This document shows, in pieces, positions 35,905-44,594 of a stretch of DNA of 64,000 nucleotides. The position numbers were made by a program, and so were the translations under genes. Under the pieces are notes generated by a model. It was not told the origin of the DNA, ran no database searches, and saw nothing but the letters and a program-made list of their open reading frames with translations. Position 1 is the first letter of the stretch, and each line of letters starts with the position of its first letter. Source of the DNA: CAZPQN01 sp964588795. GTDB lineage: Bacteria; Fidelibacterota; UBA2242. The DNA lies in NCBI GenBank assembly GCA_964588795.1, contig CAZPQN010000010.1, forward strand, positions 1 to 64,000, written 5' to 3'.

Positions 35905-36512
35905 CGACTGACCATTTCCTTCCGGCTCTGGATTTTGGCTTTGGCGATTTTGCCGCGCACTACTTCAGCGGTCATGGCATCGCCTAAGAAGATTTGGATG
36001 ATACGGATGTTTTCACGGGTCTCGGGGATTTTGACTTTTTCGAACAAATTGATGCGCTGGATGGTGACCCGCAATTCCTGGCGCAGGATTTCAGCCTGCT
36101 CCTGTAAAACCTGGATGTGAATCCGACGGGCGATCTGTTCCCGAAGAACGATCAGAGCCCGGTCAACCCAAAGCGGGGTGGTGTAGAGATCATATTCGAC
36201 ATCTTCGAAATGTACATCCCGGAAAATGCGAATATCAATACCGGCAATATTCCCCTCACCAGATAAGACTTCACTGACCTTCAGTAATGGTCGCAGGTCG
36301 AAATCTTCCGCCAGAACATCCACCCACTTGCGCAGTTCGTCGCCAGTCTGGCGCAAGGCGTTTTCAAGGGTTTCGATTTCCTGCCCGATGCGGCGGATTT
36401 CGGTGACCAGCTGGCTTTTCTTGAGCTCCAGTGTCGGTAGAAAGCGCTGGTAGCGGGACAGCGCCTCACGCTGGCTTTTGAGTTCATTCTTGGTATGCTT
36501 AATCTTGCCCAT
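35901..36512 (-). CDS. V-type ATPase subunit D (central stalk)
   Basis: The 203-residue protein is a long helical hairpin (KHTKNELKSQREALSRYQRFLPTLELKKSQL ... NLFEKVKIPETRENIRIIQIFLGDAMTAEVVRGKIAKAKI), the form of V-type subunit D, which rotates inside the A3B3 head. The middle (about 80-130) is the beta/loop part between the two helices. It begins 11 bp after subunit B. Its usual partner, subunit F, is not encoded nearby. Confidence 0.92.
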   Translation of the reverse strand: MGKIKHTKNELKSQREALSRYQRFLPTLELKKSQLVTEIRRIGQEIETLENALRQTGDELRKWVDVLAEDFDLRPLLKVSEVLSGEGNIAGIDIRIFRDVHFEDVEYDLYTTPLWVDRALIVLREQIARRIHIQVLQEQAEILRQELRVTIQRINLFEKVKIPETRENIRIIQIFLGDAMTAEVVRGKIAKAKIQSRKEMVSR

Positions 36513-36523
36513 TTGAAGGTCAG

Positions 36524-37834
36524 TTAAGCCGGCTGAGCCTCTGATTTAGGCCAGAATTTGTTAATCAGTTCGGATTTCATACCGGTTTCTTCGGGCAGGA
36601 AACAGGTGGCCAGGATCTGCCAGCCGCGGTCGAGCGCGGCTTCGAGTGGGATATTGACCTTCAGATCCATCATGGAAGATTCGAACAGGGCGCCGTATTT
36701 CAAGAGCTTGCGGTCCCAGTCGCTCATGCGGAAACCCATGGCGCGTTTTTCCTCGGTTTCCTTGAACTGGGCGTAGAGCTGGATCATGCCATCCATAATC
36801 GCCCGATGATCTTCGCGGGTGCTTTTATTGACCTGTTGCTTGAGACGGCTGAGCGAACCAAATGGTTCGATGCGGCCGTTGCGCAGGTAGAATTGTCCTT
36901 CGGTGATATAGCCGGTGTTGTCCGGCACGGGATGGGTCACATCATCGCCCGGCATGGTGGTGACCGCCAGAACCGTTACCGAACCGGCTTCCTCGAAGTC
37001 CACGGCTTTTTCATAACGTGCCGCCAGCTGACTGTAAAGGTCGCCCGGGTAGCCGCGATTCGACGGAACCTGCTCCATGGTGATGGCGATTTCCTTCAGG
37101 GCGTCGGCGAAGTTGGTCATATCGGTCAGCAAAACCAGCACATCACGCCCCTTGAGTGCGAAGCGTTCCGCGACAGCCAAACTGAGGTCCGGCACCATCA
37201 AGCCTTCCACGATCGGATCGGAGGCGGTGTGCATAAAGAAGATCGAGCGACTGAGCGCGCCGCCTTCCTCCAGAGTATTTTTGAAAAACATATACTGGTC
37301 GTATTTCAGACCGATGCCCCCTAAAATGATCATGTCCACTTCCGCCTGCAGGGCGATGCGCGCCAGTAATTCATTATAGGGTTCGCCGGAAACGGAGAAA
37401 ATGGGTAGCTTCTGGGAGATGACCAGCGAGTTGAAAACGTCAATCATGGGAATATTGGTGCGGACCATGCGCCGTGGAATAATTCTTTTGGCGGGATTGA
37501 CCGAAGGACCGGCGACCTGAATCAGGTTTTCGGTGAGGGCAGGTCCTTTGTCACGCGGGACGCCACTGCCATTGAAGATCCGACCTAACATGTCATCGCA
37601 GAAGGTTACCTGCATCGGGTGGCCGAGGAAGCGCACCTCGTCATTGGTCGCGATGCCCTGGCTTCCGGCAAAAACCTGCAGGGAGACGATGTCGTTATCC
37701 AGCTTGATGACCTGGGCTAACGACTTCCCCCGCTGAGTGGCAATTTCCGCCAATTCCTCGTAGTTCACGTCGGAGGCCTTGACGGTGATAACATTCCCGG
37801 TGACGCTCAGTATTTTATTGTAGACTTTTTGCAT
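36524..37834 (-). CDS. V-type ATPase subunit B (non-catalytic head)
   Basis: The 436-residue product (ATG 37834; a TTG at 37852 would add six residues) has the B-subunit beta barrel (YNKILSVTGNVITVKASDV), PVNPAKR-like SVNPAKRIIPRRMVRTNIPMIDVFNSL, and VLLTDMTNFADALKEI. It lacks a true P-loop, as expected: FSVSGEPYNELLARI stands at that place. B alternates with catalytic A in the head. The start overlaps the A gene by 20 bp. Confidence 0.95.
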   Translation of the reverse strand: MQKVYNKILSVTGNVITVKASDVNYEELAEIATQRGKSLAQVIKLDNDIVSLQVFAGSQGIATNDEVRFLGHPMQVTFCDDMLGRIFNGSGVPRDKGPALTENLIQVAGPSVNPAKRIIPRRMVRTNIPMIDVFNSLVISQKLPIFSVSGEPYNELLARIALQAEVDMIILGGIGLKYDQYMFFKNTLEEGGALSRSIFFMHTASDPIVEGLMVPDLSLAVAERFALKGRDVLVLLTDMTNFADALKEIAITMEQVPSNRGYPGDLYSQLAARYEKAVDFEEAGSVTVLAVTTMPGDDVTHPVPDNTGYITEGQFYLRNGRIEPFGSLSRLKQQVNKSTREDHRAIMDGMIQLYAQFKETEEKRAMGFRMSDWDRKLLKYGALFESSMMDLKVNIPLEAALDRGWQILATCFLPEETGMKSELINKFWPKSEAQPA

Positions 37835-39557
37835 TTTGCGTTTGGCCCTCAATCATTTGGTCAATTAAAGCTTCCTGGTGTTTGAATTTTTCGTCGCCCA
37901 TATCAAGGTAATTCCAGTCAATAAAGGTCTGGCGCAACTTGTTAAAGAACGCCCGGGCGTCGGGTTTGTCGGCGAGCGCAAATTTCGTCATCAAGATGCG
38001 GTGCACCTTGCGAAAGGCATATTTTTGCCGCTCCGGATTGCTGGCCCCGTCAACGTGGTCGAACGAATTCTGTTGCAGGTAAACGGCGTCCAGGAACTCG
38101 GCCTTCAGATAAGTCTGGAAATCGTCTAACGAGGTGCCTTCCTCTCCGACGACCAACATCATCTGGTGGATCTCATGCCCCTTGAAGAGAATCTCCCGCG
38201 CCTCTTCGATTTGCCGGGCGTCAATGAAACTCGCATACTTCGACCAGCTTTCGAGGGGATGAATTGAAGGAAAGCGGCGCGCGTTGGCCCGATCGCGGGA
38301 CAGTCCGTGAAAAGCACCCACTACTTTTAAAGTAGACTGAGTCACCGGCTCCTCAAAGTTGCCACCCGCCGGGCTGACGGTTCCGCCGATAGTCAGACTG
38401 CCGGTTTGTCCATCCAAAAGTTCGACAATGCCGGCCCGCTCATAGAATTGGGCGATGCGCGATTCCAGATAGGCGGGGAATGCTTCTTCACCCGGAATCT
38501 CCTCTAATCGTCCGGACAACTCCCGCATGGCCTGCGCCCAGCGCGAGGTGGAATCGGCCAGGAGCAGAACGTTAAGTCCCATCTGGCGGTAATATTCGCC
38601 CAAGGTCGCCGCCGTGTACACCGAGGCTTCGCGGGCCGCGACCGGCATTGAGCTGGTATTGCAGATAATGATTGTTCGATCCATTAAAGATTTGCCGGTA
38701 CGCGGGTCGGTCAGCTCGGGGAACTCCCGCAGAGTTTCCACAACCTCGCCGGCTCGTTCACCACAGGCGGCGATGATCACGACATCGGCTTCGGCAAAGC
38801 GACTCGTGACCTGTTGTAAGACCGTTTTACCGGCGCCGAACGGGCCCGGAATGCAATAGGTGCCCCCGCGAGCGATAGGGAAAAAGGTATCGATGATGCG
38901 GGTTTGCGTGATGAGAGGCTGACGGGGAACCAGTTTTTCCCGATAAATGCTGATGGGCAGTTTGACCGGCCAATCGAAACACATTTGCAGGTCAAACTGC
39001 TGGCCCTTTTCATCCAGGACAGAGGCGATTTTTTCCCGTACCGTGTAGTTGCCTGCGGCGGCGATTGCCTGTACGGTATATTCACCGTTCAGATAGAAAG
39101 GCACAAATATCTTATGTTCGAAAATACCTTCACTGACCGTGCCCAGTGTAAAACCGGCGTGGACAATATCCCCGACCTTGGCGCGGGGAGTGAAGTTCCA
39201 TTTTTTCTGGGAATCCAGAGCTTCAATGGCCACGCCCCGTTTCAGGAAAAAACCATGCGCCGCGGCTAATTTGTGCAAAGGGTTCTGCAGTCCATCATAA
39301 ACCATACCCAGCAGACCTGGCCCTAACTGAACGGAAAGCAGGTGTCCGGTAAATTCGACTTTGTCGCCGACTTTCAAGCCCTTGGTGCTTTCAAAAACCT
39401 GCATGAAGGCCAGGTTGCCGCGGATACGAATGACCTCCGCCTTCAGTTGCTCCTCACCGGTAATTGCATAGCCGACCTCATTCTGCATAATATCACTCTC
39501 GCAGGCGACCGTAAGCATATTACCGTTGATGCCGATGATTTTGCCGTCTTTTTTCAT
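37815..39557 (-). CDS. V-type ATPase subunit A (catalytic head)
   Basis: The 580-residue catalytic subunit has the P-loop GPFGAGKT at 238-245, the non-homologous insert (about 110-180), ACGERAGEVVETLREFPEL with the catalytic Glu, LLADSTSRWAQAMRELSGRLEEIPGEEAFPAYL, and a helical C-terminal domain. It hydrolyses or makes ATP together with B. It overlaps the DUF2764 gene by 4 bp (ATGA) upstream and B by 20 bp downstream. Confidence 0.97.
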   Translation of the reverse strand: MKKDGKIIGINGNMLTVACESDIMQNEVGYAITGEEQLKAEVIRIRGNLAFMQVFESTKGLKVGDKVEFTGHLLSVQLGPGLLGMVYDGLQNPLHKLAAAHGFFLKRGVAIEALDSQKKWNFTPRAKVGDIVHAGFTLGTVSEGIFEHKIFVPFYLNGEYTVQAIAAAGNYTVREKIASVLDEKGQQFDLQMCFDWPVKLPISIYREKLVPRQPLITQTRIIDTFFPIARGGTYCIPGPFGAGKTVLQQVTSRFAEADVVIIAACGERAGEVVETLREFPELTDPRTGKSLMDRTIIICNTSSMPVAAREASVYTAATLGEYYRQMGLNVLLLADSTSRWAQAMRELSGRLEEIPGEEAFPAYLESRIAQFYERAGIVELLDGQTGSLTIGGTVSPAGGNFEEPVTQSTLKVVGAFHGLSRDRANARRFPSIHPLESWSKYASFIDARQIEEAREILFKGHEIHQMMLVVGEEGTSLDDFQTYLKAEFLDAVYLQQNSFDHVDGASNPERQKYAFRKVHRILMTKFALADKPDARAFFNKLRQTFIDWNYLDMGDEKFKHQEALIDQMIEGQTQNAKSLQ

Positions 39558-40051
39558 AAACTCGTTTCTGTGTATTGTTGATACTTTTGCATGCCGGTGG
39601 GTTTGTTAAAAGTGAACAGCCGGCGCAGGATCTGCAATTTGAGACAATAAATCAGCAGGAAACCGAAGTCAAAATGATGTCCGGGTTCGGCTTCCTCCAA
39701 ATATTGCCAGCGCCAGTACAGCAGATTTTTTTCAACCGTCAGGGGATCGCCTTCCTTGACCAGAGCGGTCGGGAGGCAGGTCAGTTTGAAATCCTGATTG
39801 CGGCGCCGGGCGGCCCGCCATTCGGCCAGCTCTGATCGCAATTCCCCTTCAAACCTTTTGTACTGACGAATGAGTGCCGGGTCGCCGGATTGGACGGTGG
39901 TCTCGCTTAGATCCACACGCGTGAGCAATTCATAAGCGGCGGGTGACAGCCACTTGCGCGCTTCTTCCAAAAATTGGGATTCGGTGATAAGTGGTTCACG
40001 CTCAAAATACAGCGTCGGAAGTTGCGCAATCAGATAAAAATATTTATCCAT
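39554..40051 (-). CDS. DUF2764 family V-ATPase-associated protein
   Basis: The 165-residue protein begins MDKYFYLIAQLPTLYFEREPLITESQFLEEARKWLSPAAYELL, the DUF2764 signature. This family occurs in V-ATPase operons of Bacteroidetes, Chlamydiae and Spirochaetes between subunits E and A, where the C subunit gene would lie in other operons; its role is unproven. I start at ATG 40051, inside the end of the E gene (8 bp overlap), rather than at TTG 40060. It is soluble and mainly helical. Confidence 0.87.
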   Translation of the reverse strand: MDKYFYLIAQLPTLYFEREPLITESQFLEEARKWLSPAAYELLTRVDLSETTVQSGDPALIRQYKRFEGELRSELAEWRAARRRNQDFKLTCLPTALVKEGDPLTVEKNLLYWRWQYLEEAEPGHHFDFGFLLIYCLKLQILRRLFTFNKPTGMQKYQQYTETSL

Positions 40052-40640
40052 TGTGGTCAAGGATAGATCTAAGTCCCGGGTTCAGGAATTCCTTAAGTAA
40101 GTCCGCAATGCTCTGATCGGTGAAATCGTAGCAGACATCGGTGCCTTTCCGGCTGACCCGAAAGCCGCTGGCCAGACCACGCTCAACCCTGAAGGCGACC
40201 GGTTCTCGCAGGCTGTCGCGCGTGGCTTTCAGCAGGAAGTCCTGCAATTTGGCGGCATCTTTCTCGGAGAGTGAGAACTGCAGCTCGCCCCCCGCGTTTG
40301 CTTTAATTACCGTGAGGATCAGCTCTTTCAGAAAGTCAGGGGTCAGAGTCTGGGCGATCTCTTTCTTTAAAACACGGTCTAATAACTTCTGCAGTTGCTC
40401 TTTGGTGGTCAGGACAGTGTCCCGCGCCGCCTGCCGGATAGCGGTTTCGGCATTGGTCTGCAGACGAGTGGCGGCTTGCCGGGCGTCCTCGATGATTTTC
40501 TGGGCTTCCTGTTGGGCAGTAGCGACAATTTCCGTCGCATTAGATTCGGCTTTTTTTACAATTTCGTCCGCCGCGCGTTGACCTGCGGCGATGCCATCCT
40601 GTTTTAATTTCTCGATCAGGTTGTCGAGTTTTATTTCCAT
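40044..40640 (-). CDS. V-type ATPase subunit E (peripheral stalk)
   Basis: The 198-residue protein has a long N-terminal helix (DGIAAGQRAADEIVKKAESNATEIVATAQQEAQKIIEDARQAATR) followed by a mixed alpha/beta C-terminal domain, as in V-type subunit E, which links stator and head. No separate G/H subunit gene is visible, although E needs such a partner in well-studied enzymes. ATG 40640 has GAGGAG just upstream; a GTG at 40646 would add two residues. It is the first gene of the operon. Confidence 0.88.
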   Translation of the reverse strand: MEIKLDNLIEKLKQDGIAAGQRAADEIVKKAESNATEIVATAQQEAQKIIEDARQAATRLQTNAETAIRQAARDTVLTTKEQLQKLLDRVLKKEIAQTLTPDFLKELILTVIKANAGGELQFSLSEKDAAKLQDFLLKATRDSLREPVAFRVERGLASGFRVSRKGTDVCYDFTDQSIADLLKEFLNPGLRSILDHNG

Positions 40641-40677
40641 AACCACTCCTCATAGCTTAAAAGCTTCTCATTTCTGC

Positions 40678-40698
40678 CTGCACCGCCAGTCGGCGCAG
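40678..40698 (-). promoter_or_regulatory. Hairpin in the V-ATPase leader
   Basis: On the minus strand CTGCGCCG pairs with CGGTGCAG (one G-T pair), giving an 8 bp hairpin about 40 bases before the subunit E start, inside a leader of roughly 130 bases. Its function is unknown. Confidence 0.35.
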
Positions 40699-40784
40699 TC
40701 AAACAGTCTCTCCCGTCTGTGGAGAACTGCATAGCTGGATTCAGGGTTAGCGGTGCTCGGTTATTCATTGATTCACGACCGGTG

Positions 40785-40813
40785 AATTTAAGAGGTTTAG
40801 GTTGGATTATCAA
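40785..40813 (-). promoter_or_regulatory. Candidate sigma-70-type promoter for the V-ATPase operon
   Basis: On the minus strand TTGATA (40808-40813) and TAAATT (40785-40790) are separated by exactly 17 bp, which predicts a transcript start near 40778 and a leader of about 138 bases before ATG 40640. Confidence 0.55.
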
Positions 40814-40875
40814 GCGCCCTTTAACCGGCAAATACGATTAAAACCGTCGAGGATTTTAGCTACTACTGGCACTAA

Positions 40876-41565
40876 TCACAAGTACCATTTGATCCCGACG
40901 GTCGGCAGGACAAAAAGCCTGTCGGTTGCGAAAACTTGGCGGCGACTCCAGGCGCCGTTGAAATTCCATGCCACCTCAATCTCGCCGCCCATCAGGCAGT
41001 GTGCGTTGATCTTGTACCAGAACTGCGGCTCAGCCTGAACCACAATTTTCCGGGCGGGAAAAGCATCCCGGCTGGTGTTCCAGATGTCAAGGTAACCACT
41101 GATTTCGTATTTTTTACGATCAATCAGCCAGACGGAAGTAATTTGCCAGGTCAGTCCGCGAGTATTCATTTCCCGGCGCAGGAGGCAGTCCACCGGCCAA
41201 TCGATTTTGCCGCATTTGAACCCGTACTGCAGGCCACCTAACCATACCGGATTGAACGATCCGGCATTGGTCAGGCCGTCGTTATACTGGAGGGTCAGAG
41301 CGCAGCGCGGCAGGCGCCGGAGGGTGACGTACCGGGCGATTTCTCCATAAGCCCCGGAGACGTTCCTGACCTTGTCCGGGAGCCGCTGATTGTAATCAAA
41401 ATCAATGAATCCAAAGGTGGCGCCCCAGGCGTCGGTTTTGTATATTTCCAGCGTCGAGGTCAGATGGCGGCGCAATAAATCATAATGCAGTTGCAGATTC
41501 TGACCCAACCCCAGCCCAAACATGACTGCGAGCAGGGTCAGTCCCCGTACCAACGGCAAGGTCAT
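40876..41565 (-). CDS. DUF5020 family outer membrane protein
   Basis: The 229-residue product has a signal peptide (about 1-21) and then LQLHYDLLRRHLTSTLEIYKTDAWGATFGFIDFDYN, the DUF5020 opening, with alternating beta strands to an aromatic C-terminus (VGIKWYL). As I recall, the family is structurally grouped with the Tsx nucleoside channels, but I cannot verify that here. It overlaps the upstream membrane protein gene by 4 bp and follows the 5'-nucleotidase, so a channel for nucleosides or a related product is a reasonable inference. Confidence 0.72.
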   Translation of the reverse strand: MTLPLVRGLTLLAVMFGLGLGQNLQLHYDLLRRHLTSTLEIYKTDAWGATFGFIDFDYNQRLPDKVRNVSGAYGEIARYVTLRRLPRCALTLQYNDGLTNAGSFNPVWLGGLQYGFKCGKIDWPVDCLLRREMNTRGLTWQITSVWLIDRKKYEISGYLDIWNTSRDAFPARKIVVQAEPQFWYKINAHCLMGGEIEVAWNFNGAWSRRQVFATDRLFVLPTVGIKWYL

Positions 41566-41987
41566 TCTCCCGGGGTGTTCAACTTATAGAACTTGATCAT
41601 TTCACTGCGCAGAAATTCGATTTTCTTTTCCAGATTGACAATCATGCGGAATATCAGGCCCAGAATCAGGAAAAGCAGGCCGACCAGCAACGCTAAAGCA
41701 ATGCCCTCGGCTTTCAACTCGCTCCCGCCGAAAATATCCGGACGTACTCCCAGGCCGATAAAAGTACCGAGCCCGGTTACAACCGCGAAAACACTCATGA
41801 CGGTCGTACTCATAGCGGCGAGGTTCTCGGTCTGTCCGTTGAAAAATATTATGAACCATGCACAGAGCCCGATCAACAAGCCAATCGCCCCGTAATAAAA
41901 CGAGCCGAACAGAAGCGCTACGCAAAAAATTAGAATTGCCAAACCTAAAATGCCATGTCCAATGAGAATACGATTATTCGATGCCAT
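41562..41987 (-). CDS. Small four-helix membrane protein of unknown function
   Basis: I do not recognise a family. The 141-residue product has four hydrophobic segments (about 8-28, 30-48, 58-80, 94-116) and a short cytoplasmic-looking helix at the end (NLEKKIEFLRSEMIKFYKL). ATG 41987 has GGTGGAG six bases upstream; GTG 41999 is a weaker alternative. It lies 13 bp after the 5'-nucleotidase and overlaps the DUF5020 gene by 4 bp (ATGA), so it is made with both. Confidence 0.65.
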   Translation of the reverse strand: MASNNRILIGHGILGLAILIFCVALLFGSFYYGAIGLLIGLCAWFIIFFNGQTENLAAMSTTVMSVFAVVTGLGTFIGLGVRPDIFGGSELKAEGIALALLVGLLFLILGLIFRMIVNLEKKIEFLRSEMIKFYKLNTPGE

Positions 41988-42000
41988 GTTATGCTCCACC

Positions 42001-43494
42001 TTATTTTTCGGTCAGTACCCGAATACGGTTTTCGATCTGGCTATTGATGGTCTTTTCTTTTTCGACTGCGGCGATTAAGATATCCCGCCCGACAATCCCG
42101 GTAGATTTGATCCTGACCTCCGTCAAGTTGAAACCGAAGAAGCGTTCGAATTGACCGACCACGAAGTTGTTCGTTGCCAGAGTGTACGACTTTTCGGGAT
42201 TGAGGGGCTGTCCCAGGACAGTCACTTCGCGCAATCGCAGAGGATTTTTCTGGTAAGCGTACTGTATGCCGGAAACCTGCAGGAAATCACGGGGATTACG
42301 CAGACGGTATTCGAGCATCTGCCAGAGCTGGGCTCCACTCAAAGTAATCAGGTCAATGGTGTTGTCGAAGGGCGATATTTCCCAGATGTCACGTACCCGG
42401 ATCGGTCCGGCCTTCAGCCCTTTGCGAATCCCGCCGCTGTTCATGAAGGCAAGGTCCGCGTTGAAATAGCTCCGCGTGGCATCGCAAATCCAGTTGCCGA
42501 TGTTGGACTCGCCGTCACTGTTCCGTGTCCAATCGGAGATCAGCTGACCAATGACCCGGTTCATGGTAGGGGCAATGGTCGCCTCGAGCGAGTCCACGAT
42601 CTGCCGCACGCGTGTATTCGGGCTGATCTTATTCACGCTGGTTTCGAGCAGCTGATATTCAAAGCTGTTGATTTTTTTCAGGGGAGAGTCTACCTGCGCT
42701 TTGAGATAACCCAGGGAACGCCCGTTGGCTCCAGCCTGACAGATCAGGATATTGTTGACGACTTTTGGCTGGCGGAGCACGGAGTGAGAATGGCCCCCGA
42801 TAATGACATCGGCTTCGCTCAATTGCAAAGCGAGCAGGGAGTCCTCGTCAAAGCCGCTGTGACTAAGAATGACGATGAGGTCGGCTTGCGGATTGACTTC
42901 CCGGATACATTTCCGGAGTTGGGTCAGCGACGGCAGGACACCGATGCCGCGGACGTTTTCCGGCAGGCAACTGCTTTTCATGTCGTCACCAGCCACTCCG
43001 ATGATAGCGATAGTCAGTTCACCGGCGCGTTTCAGGATATATGGCTTGGCCAGCAGGGCTTGCCGGCTGGAATCGTAAAGGTTGCAGGAGACAATCTCAA
43101 AATTTGCCCGGGACAGACATTTTTTTAGGTTGTCTACTCCGTAATCGAATTCGTGATTGCCGATCGTGAAGGCGGTTGGGCGGATCTGATTGAGGATAAT
43201 AATTTGTGACCAGCCGCGGGTCAGGCTGGAAAGCGGCGAGCCCTGGAAATCATCACCAGCATTCAGGCTGATGGCCTGCGGATGTAGCCTGCGCAATGAG
43301 TCGAGATAACCGGCCAGGGTCGCCGAGCCTCCCACCCAGCCTTCGCCACGCCCATAGCTGGGCTGGAAAGACAGATTGGCGCTGTGAAAATCATTCCAGT
43401 GCAGAATAACGGCTTCTTTTTGAGCCGAGCTCTCCCCCGGCCAGCCGAGGTAAATGAACAAGATAACCCAAACCCAATGTTTTTTGCATTTCAT
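42001..43494 (-). CDS. Exported 5'-nucleotidase/UshA-type metallophosphoesterase
   Basis: The 497-residue protein has a signal peptide (about 1-24), an N-terminal calcineurin-like domain with HWNDFH (32-37, a variant of the usual NDxHG), GNHEFDYG (112-119) and GGHSH as metal ligands, and a C-terminal 5'-nucleotidase domain (ESNIGNWICDATRSYFNADLAFMNSGGIRKGL, LATNNFVVGQ) that binds the nucleoside. It should release nucleosides and phosphate from nucleotides in the periplasm or at the surface. It leads an operon with a membrane protein and a DUF5020 outer membrane protein. Confidence 0.9.
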   Translation of the reverse strand: MKCKKHWVWVILFIYLGWPGESSAQKEAVILHWNDFHSANLSFQPSYGRGEGWVGGSATLAGYLDSLRRLHPQAISLNAGDDFQGSPLSSLTRGWSQIIILNQIRPTAFTIGNHEFDYGVDNLKKCLSRANFEIVSCNLYDSSRQALLAKPYILKRAGELTIAIIGVAGDDMKSSCLPENVRGIGVLPSLTQLRKCIREVNPQADLIVILSHSGFDEDSLLALQLSEADVIIGGHSHSVLRQPKVVNNILICQAGANGRSLGYLKAQVDSPLKKINSFEYQLLETSVNKISPNTRVRQIVDSLEATIAPTMNRVIGQLISDWTRNSDGESNIGNWICDATRSYFNADLAFMNSGGIRKGLKAGPIRVRDIWEISPFDNTIDLITLSGAQLWQMLEYRLRNPRDFLQVSGIQYAYQKNPLRLREVTVLGQPLNPEKSYTLATNNFVVGQFERFFGFNLTEVRIKSTGIVGRDILIAAVEKEKTINSQIENRIRVLTEK

Positions 43495-43545
43495 GCGTTT
43501 ACCGCCCCGAATATTGCTTTCAATTTATGACCGAATTTCATTATA

Positions 43546-43574
43546 TTGACGAGAAAATACAAGATTTTTAGCTT
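43546..43574 (+). promoter_or_regulatory. Candidate promoter upstream of the Gfo/Idh/MocA-lpxB-lpxK operon
   Basis: TTGACG (43546-43551) and TAGCTT (43569-43574) are spaced 17 bp in the 107 bp divergent gap; the -10 is poor, so the call is tentative. Confidence 0.3.
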
Positions 43575-43601
43575 GAATAAAATGCGGAAAGGCCAAATGG
43601 A

Positions 43602-44594
43602 TTGAAGGTAAAAATCGGTGTGATCGGAGCCGGGCACTTCGGTCGTTATCATATAATGAAACTACTGACCCTACCCGAAGCTGATCTGGTGGGGTTTTTC
43701 GATATTGACCAAGGTCGTTCGGAGCAGATCGCCCGGGAGCTCAAGGTTAGGGCTTTCTCTTGCTCCGAGGAACTCCTGGCCCAGTGCTCCGCCGTCTCGG
43801 TGGTAGTGCCGACCGCCGCCCATTTCCCGGTCGTCCGCGATGTTATTCGGCATCGCCGCCATGTGTTTTGCGAAAAGCCGTTTATGCTGACGACTCGTCA
43901 GGCAGATGCCATCGTGCAATTGGCACGCTCGAGTAAAATCACCCTTCAGGTAGGCCACATTGAACGGTTCAATCCAGCCTTCACGAGTCTGCGAGCAGAA
44001 GCTGTTAATCCCCGGTTCATCGAAGCGCACCGGGTGGCTCCTTTCGGTGCTCGCGGGACTGATGTGTCAGTGATCTTGGAACTGATGATTCACGATATTG
44101 ATCTCGTTTTGAATTTGGTAAAGGCTCCGATACGCCAGGTGGAGGCAGTCGGGGCCAATATCCTGACCCAGAATATTGACCTGGCCAACGCCCGTTTAAA
44201 ATTTGCCAATGGTTGCATAGCCAACCTTACTGCCAGCCGGGTGGCGACCAAGAGCGTGCGTCGCCTGCGTATCTTTCAACCGGAAGCTTGTTACAACCTG
44301 GATTTTCTAATGAAAAAAACAGAGCTGGTCAGGTTGGTTGATGATCCGGAGAGTTCCTCTATCCATCCGGCGCAGCAAAACCATTACCGTGAAGAACAAT
44401 GGTTCCGCGGTCTGGTACGGCAGGAGCTTGCGGCTGAACCGGTCGATGCCCTGCGGGAGGAACTGCGCAACTTCATCAGCTCCGTCCAGGGGCGCCATGT
44501 TGCCACCGTCAGCGGTGAAGATGGGCGTCAGGCTTTGGCAGTTGCCAATCGTATTGAAAAACAAATCCTCGCCAAACTAAAAAGAGTAAACTAA
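43602..44594 (+). CDS. Gfo/Idh/MocA family oxidoreductase, candidate UDP-sugar 3-dehydrogenase
   Basis: The 330-residue NAD(P)-dependent enzyme has a Rossmann motif IGVIGAGHFGRYH at 5-17, FCEKPFML with the catalytic-type Lys, and QVGHIERFNPAF followed by ELMIHDIDLVL in the substrate domain. It starts at TTG 43602 and is the first gene of an operon leading to lpxB and lpxK. GnnA, which oxidises UDP-GlcNAc at C3 for 3-amino lipid A, belongs to this family and is often beside lpx genes, so that role is possible; the partner aminotransferase gnnB is not in the window. Confidence 0.82.
   Translation: MKVKIGVIGAGHFGRYHIMKLLTLPEADLVGFFDIDQGRSEQIARELKVRAFSCSEELLAQCSAVSVVVPTAAHFPVVRDVIRHRRHVFCEKPFMLTTRQADAIVQLARSSKITLQVGHIERFNPAFTSLRAEAVNPRFIEAHRVAPFGARGTDVSVILELMIHDIDLVLNLVKAPIRQVEAVGANILTQNIDLANARLKFANGCIANLTASRVATKSVRRLRIFQPEACYNLDFLMKKTELVRLVDDPESSSIHPAQQNHYREEQWFRGLVRQELAAEPVDALREELRNFISSVQGRHVATVSGEDGRQALAVANRIEKQILAKLKRVN

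Noticed and set aside
42151..43128. Long open frame on the plus strand inside the 5'-nucleotidase gene
   Set aside because: It has no recognisable domain and is an antisense shadow of a clear metallophosphoesterase.
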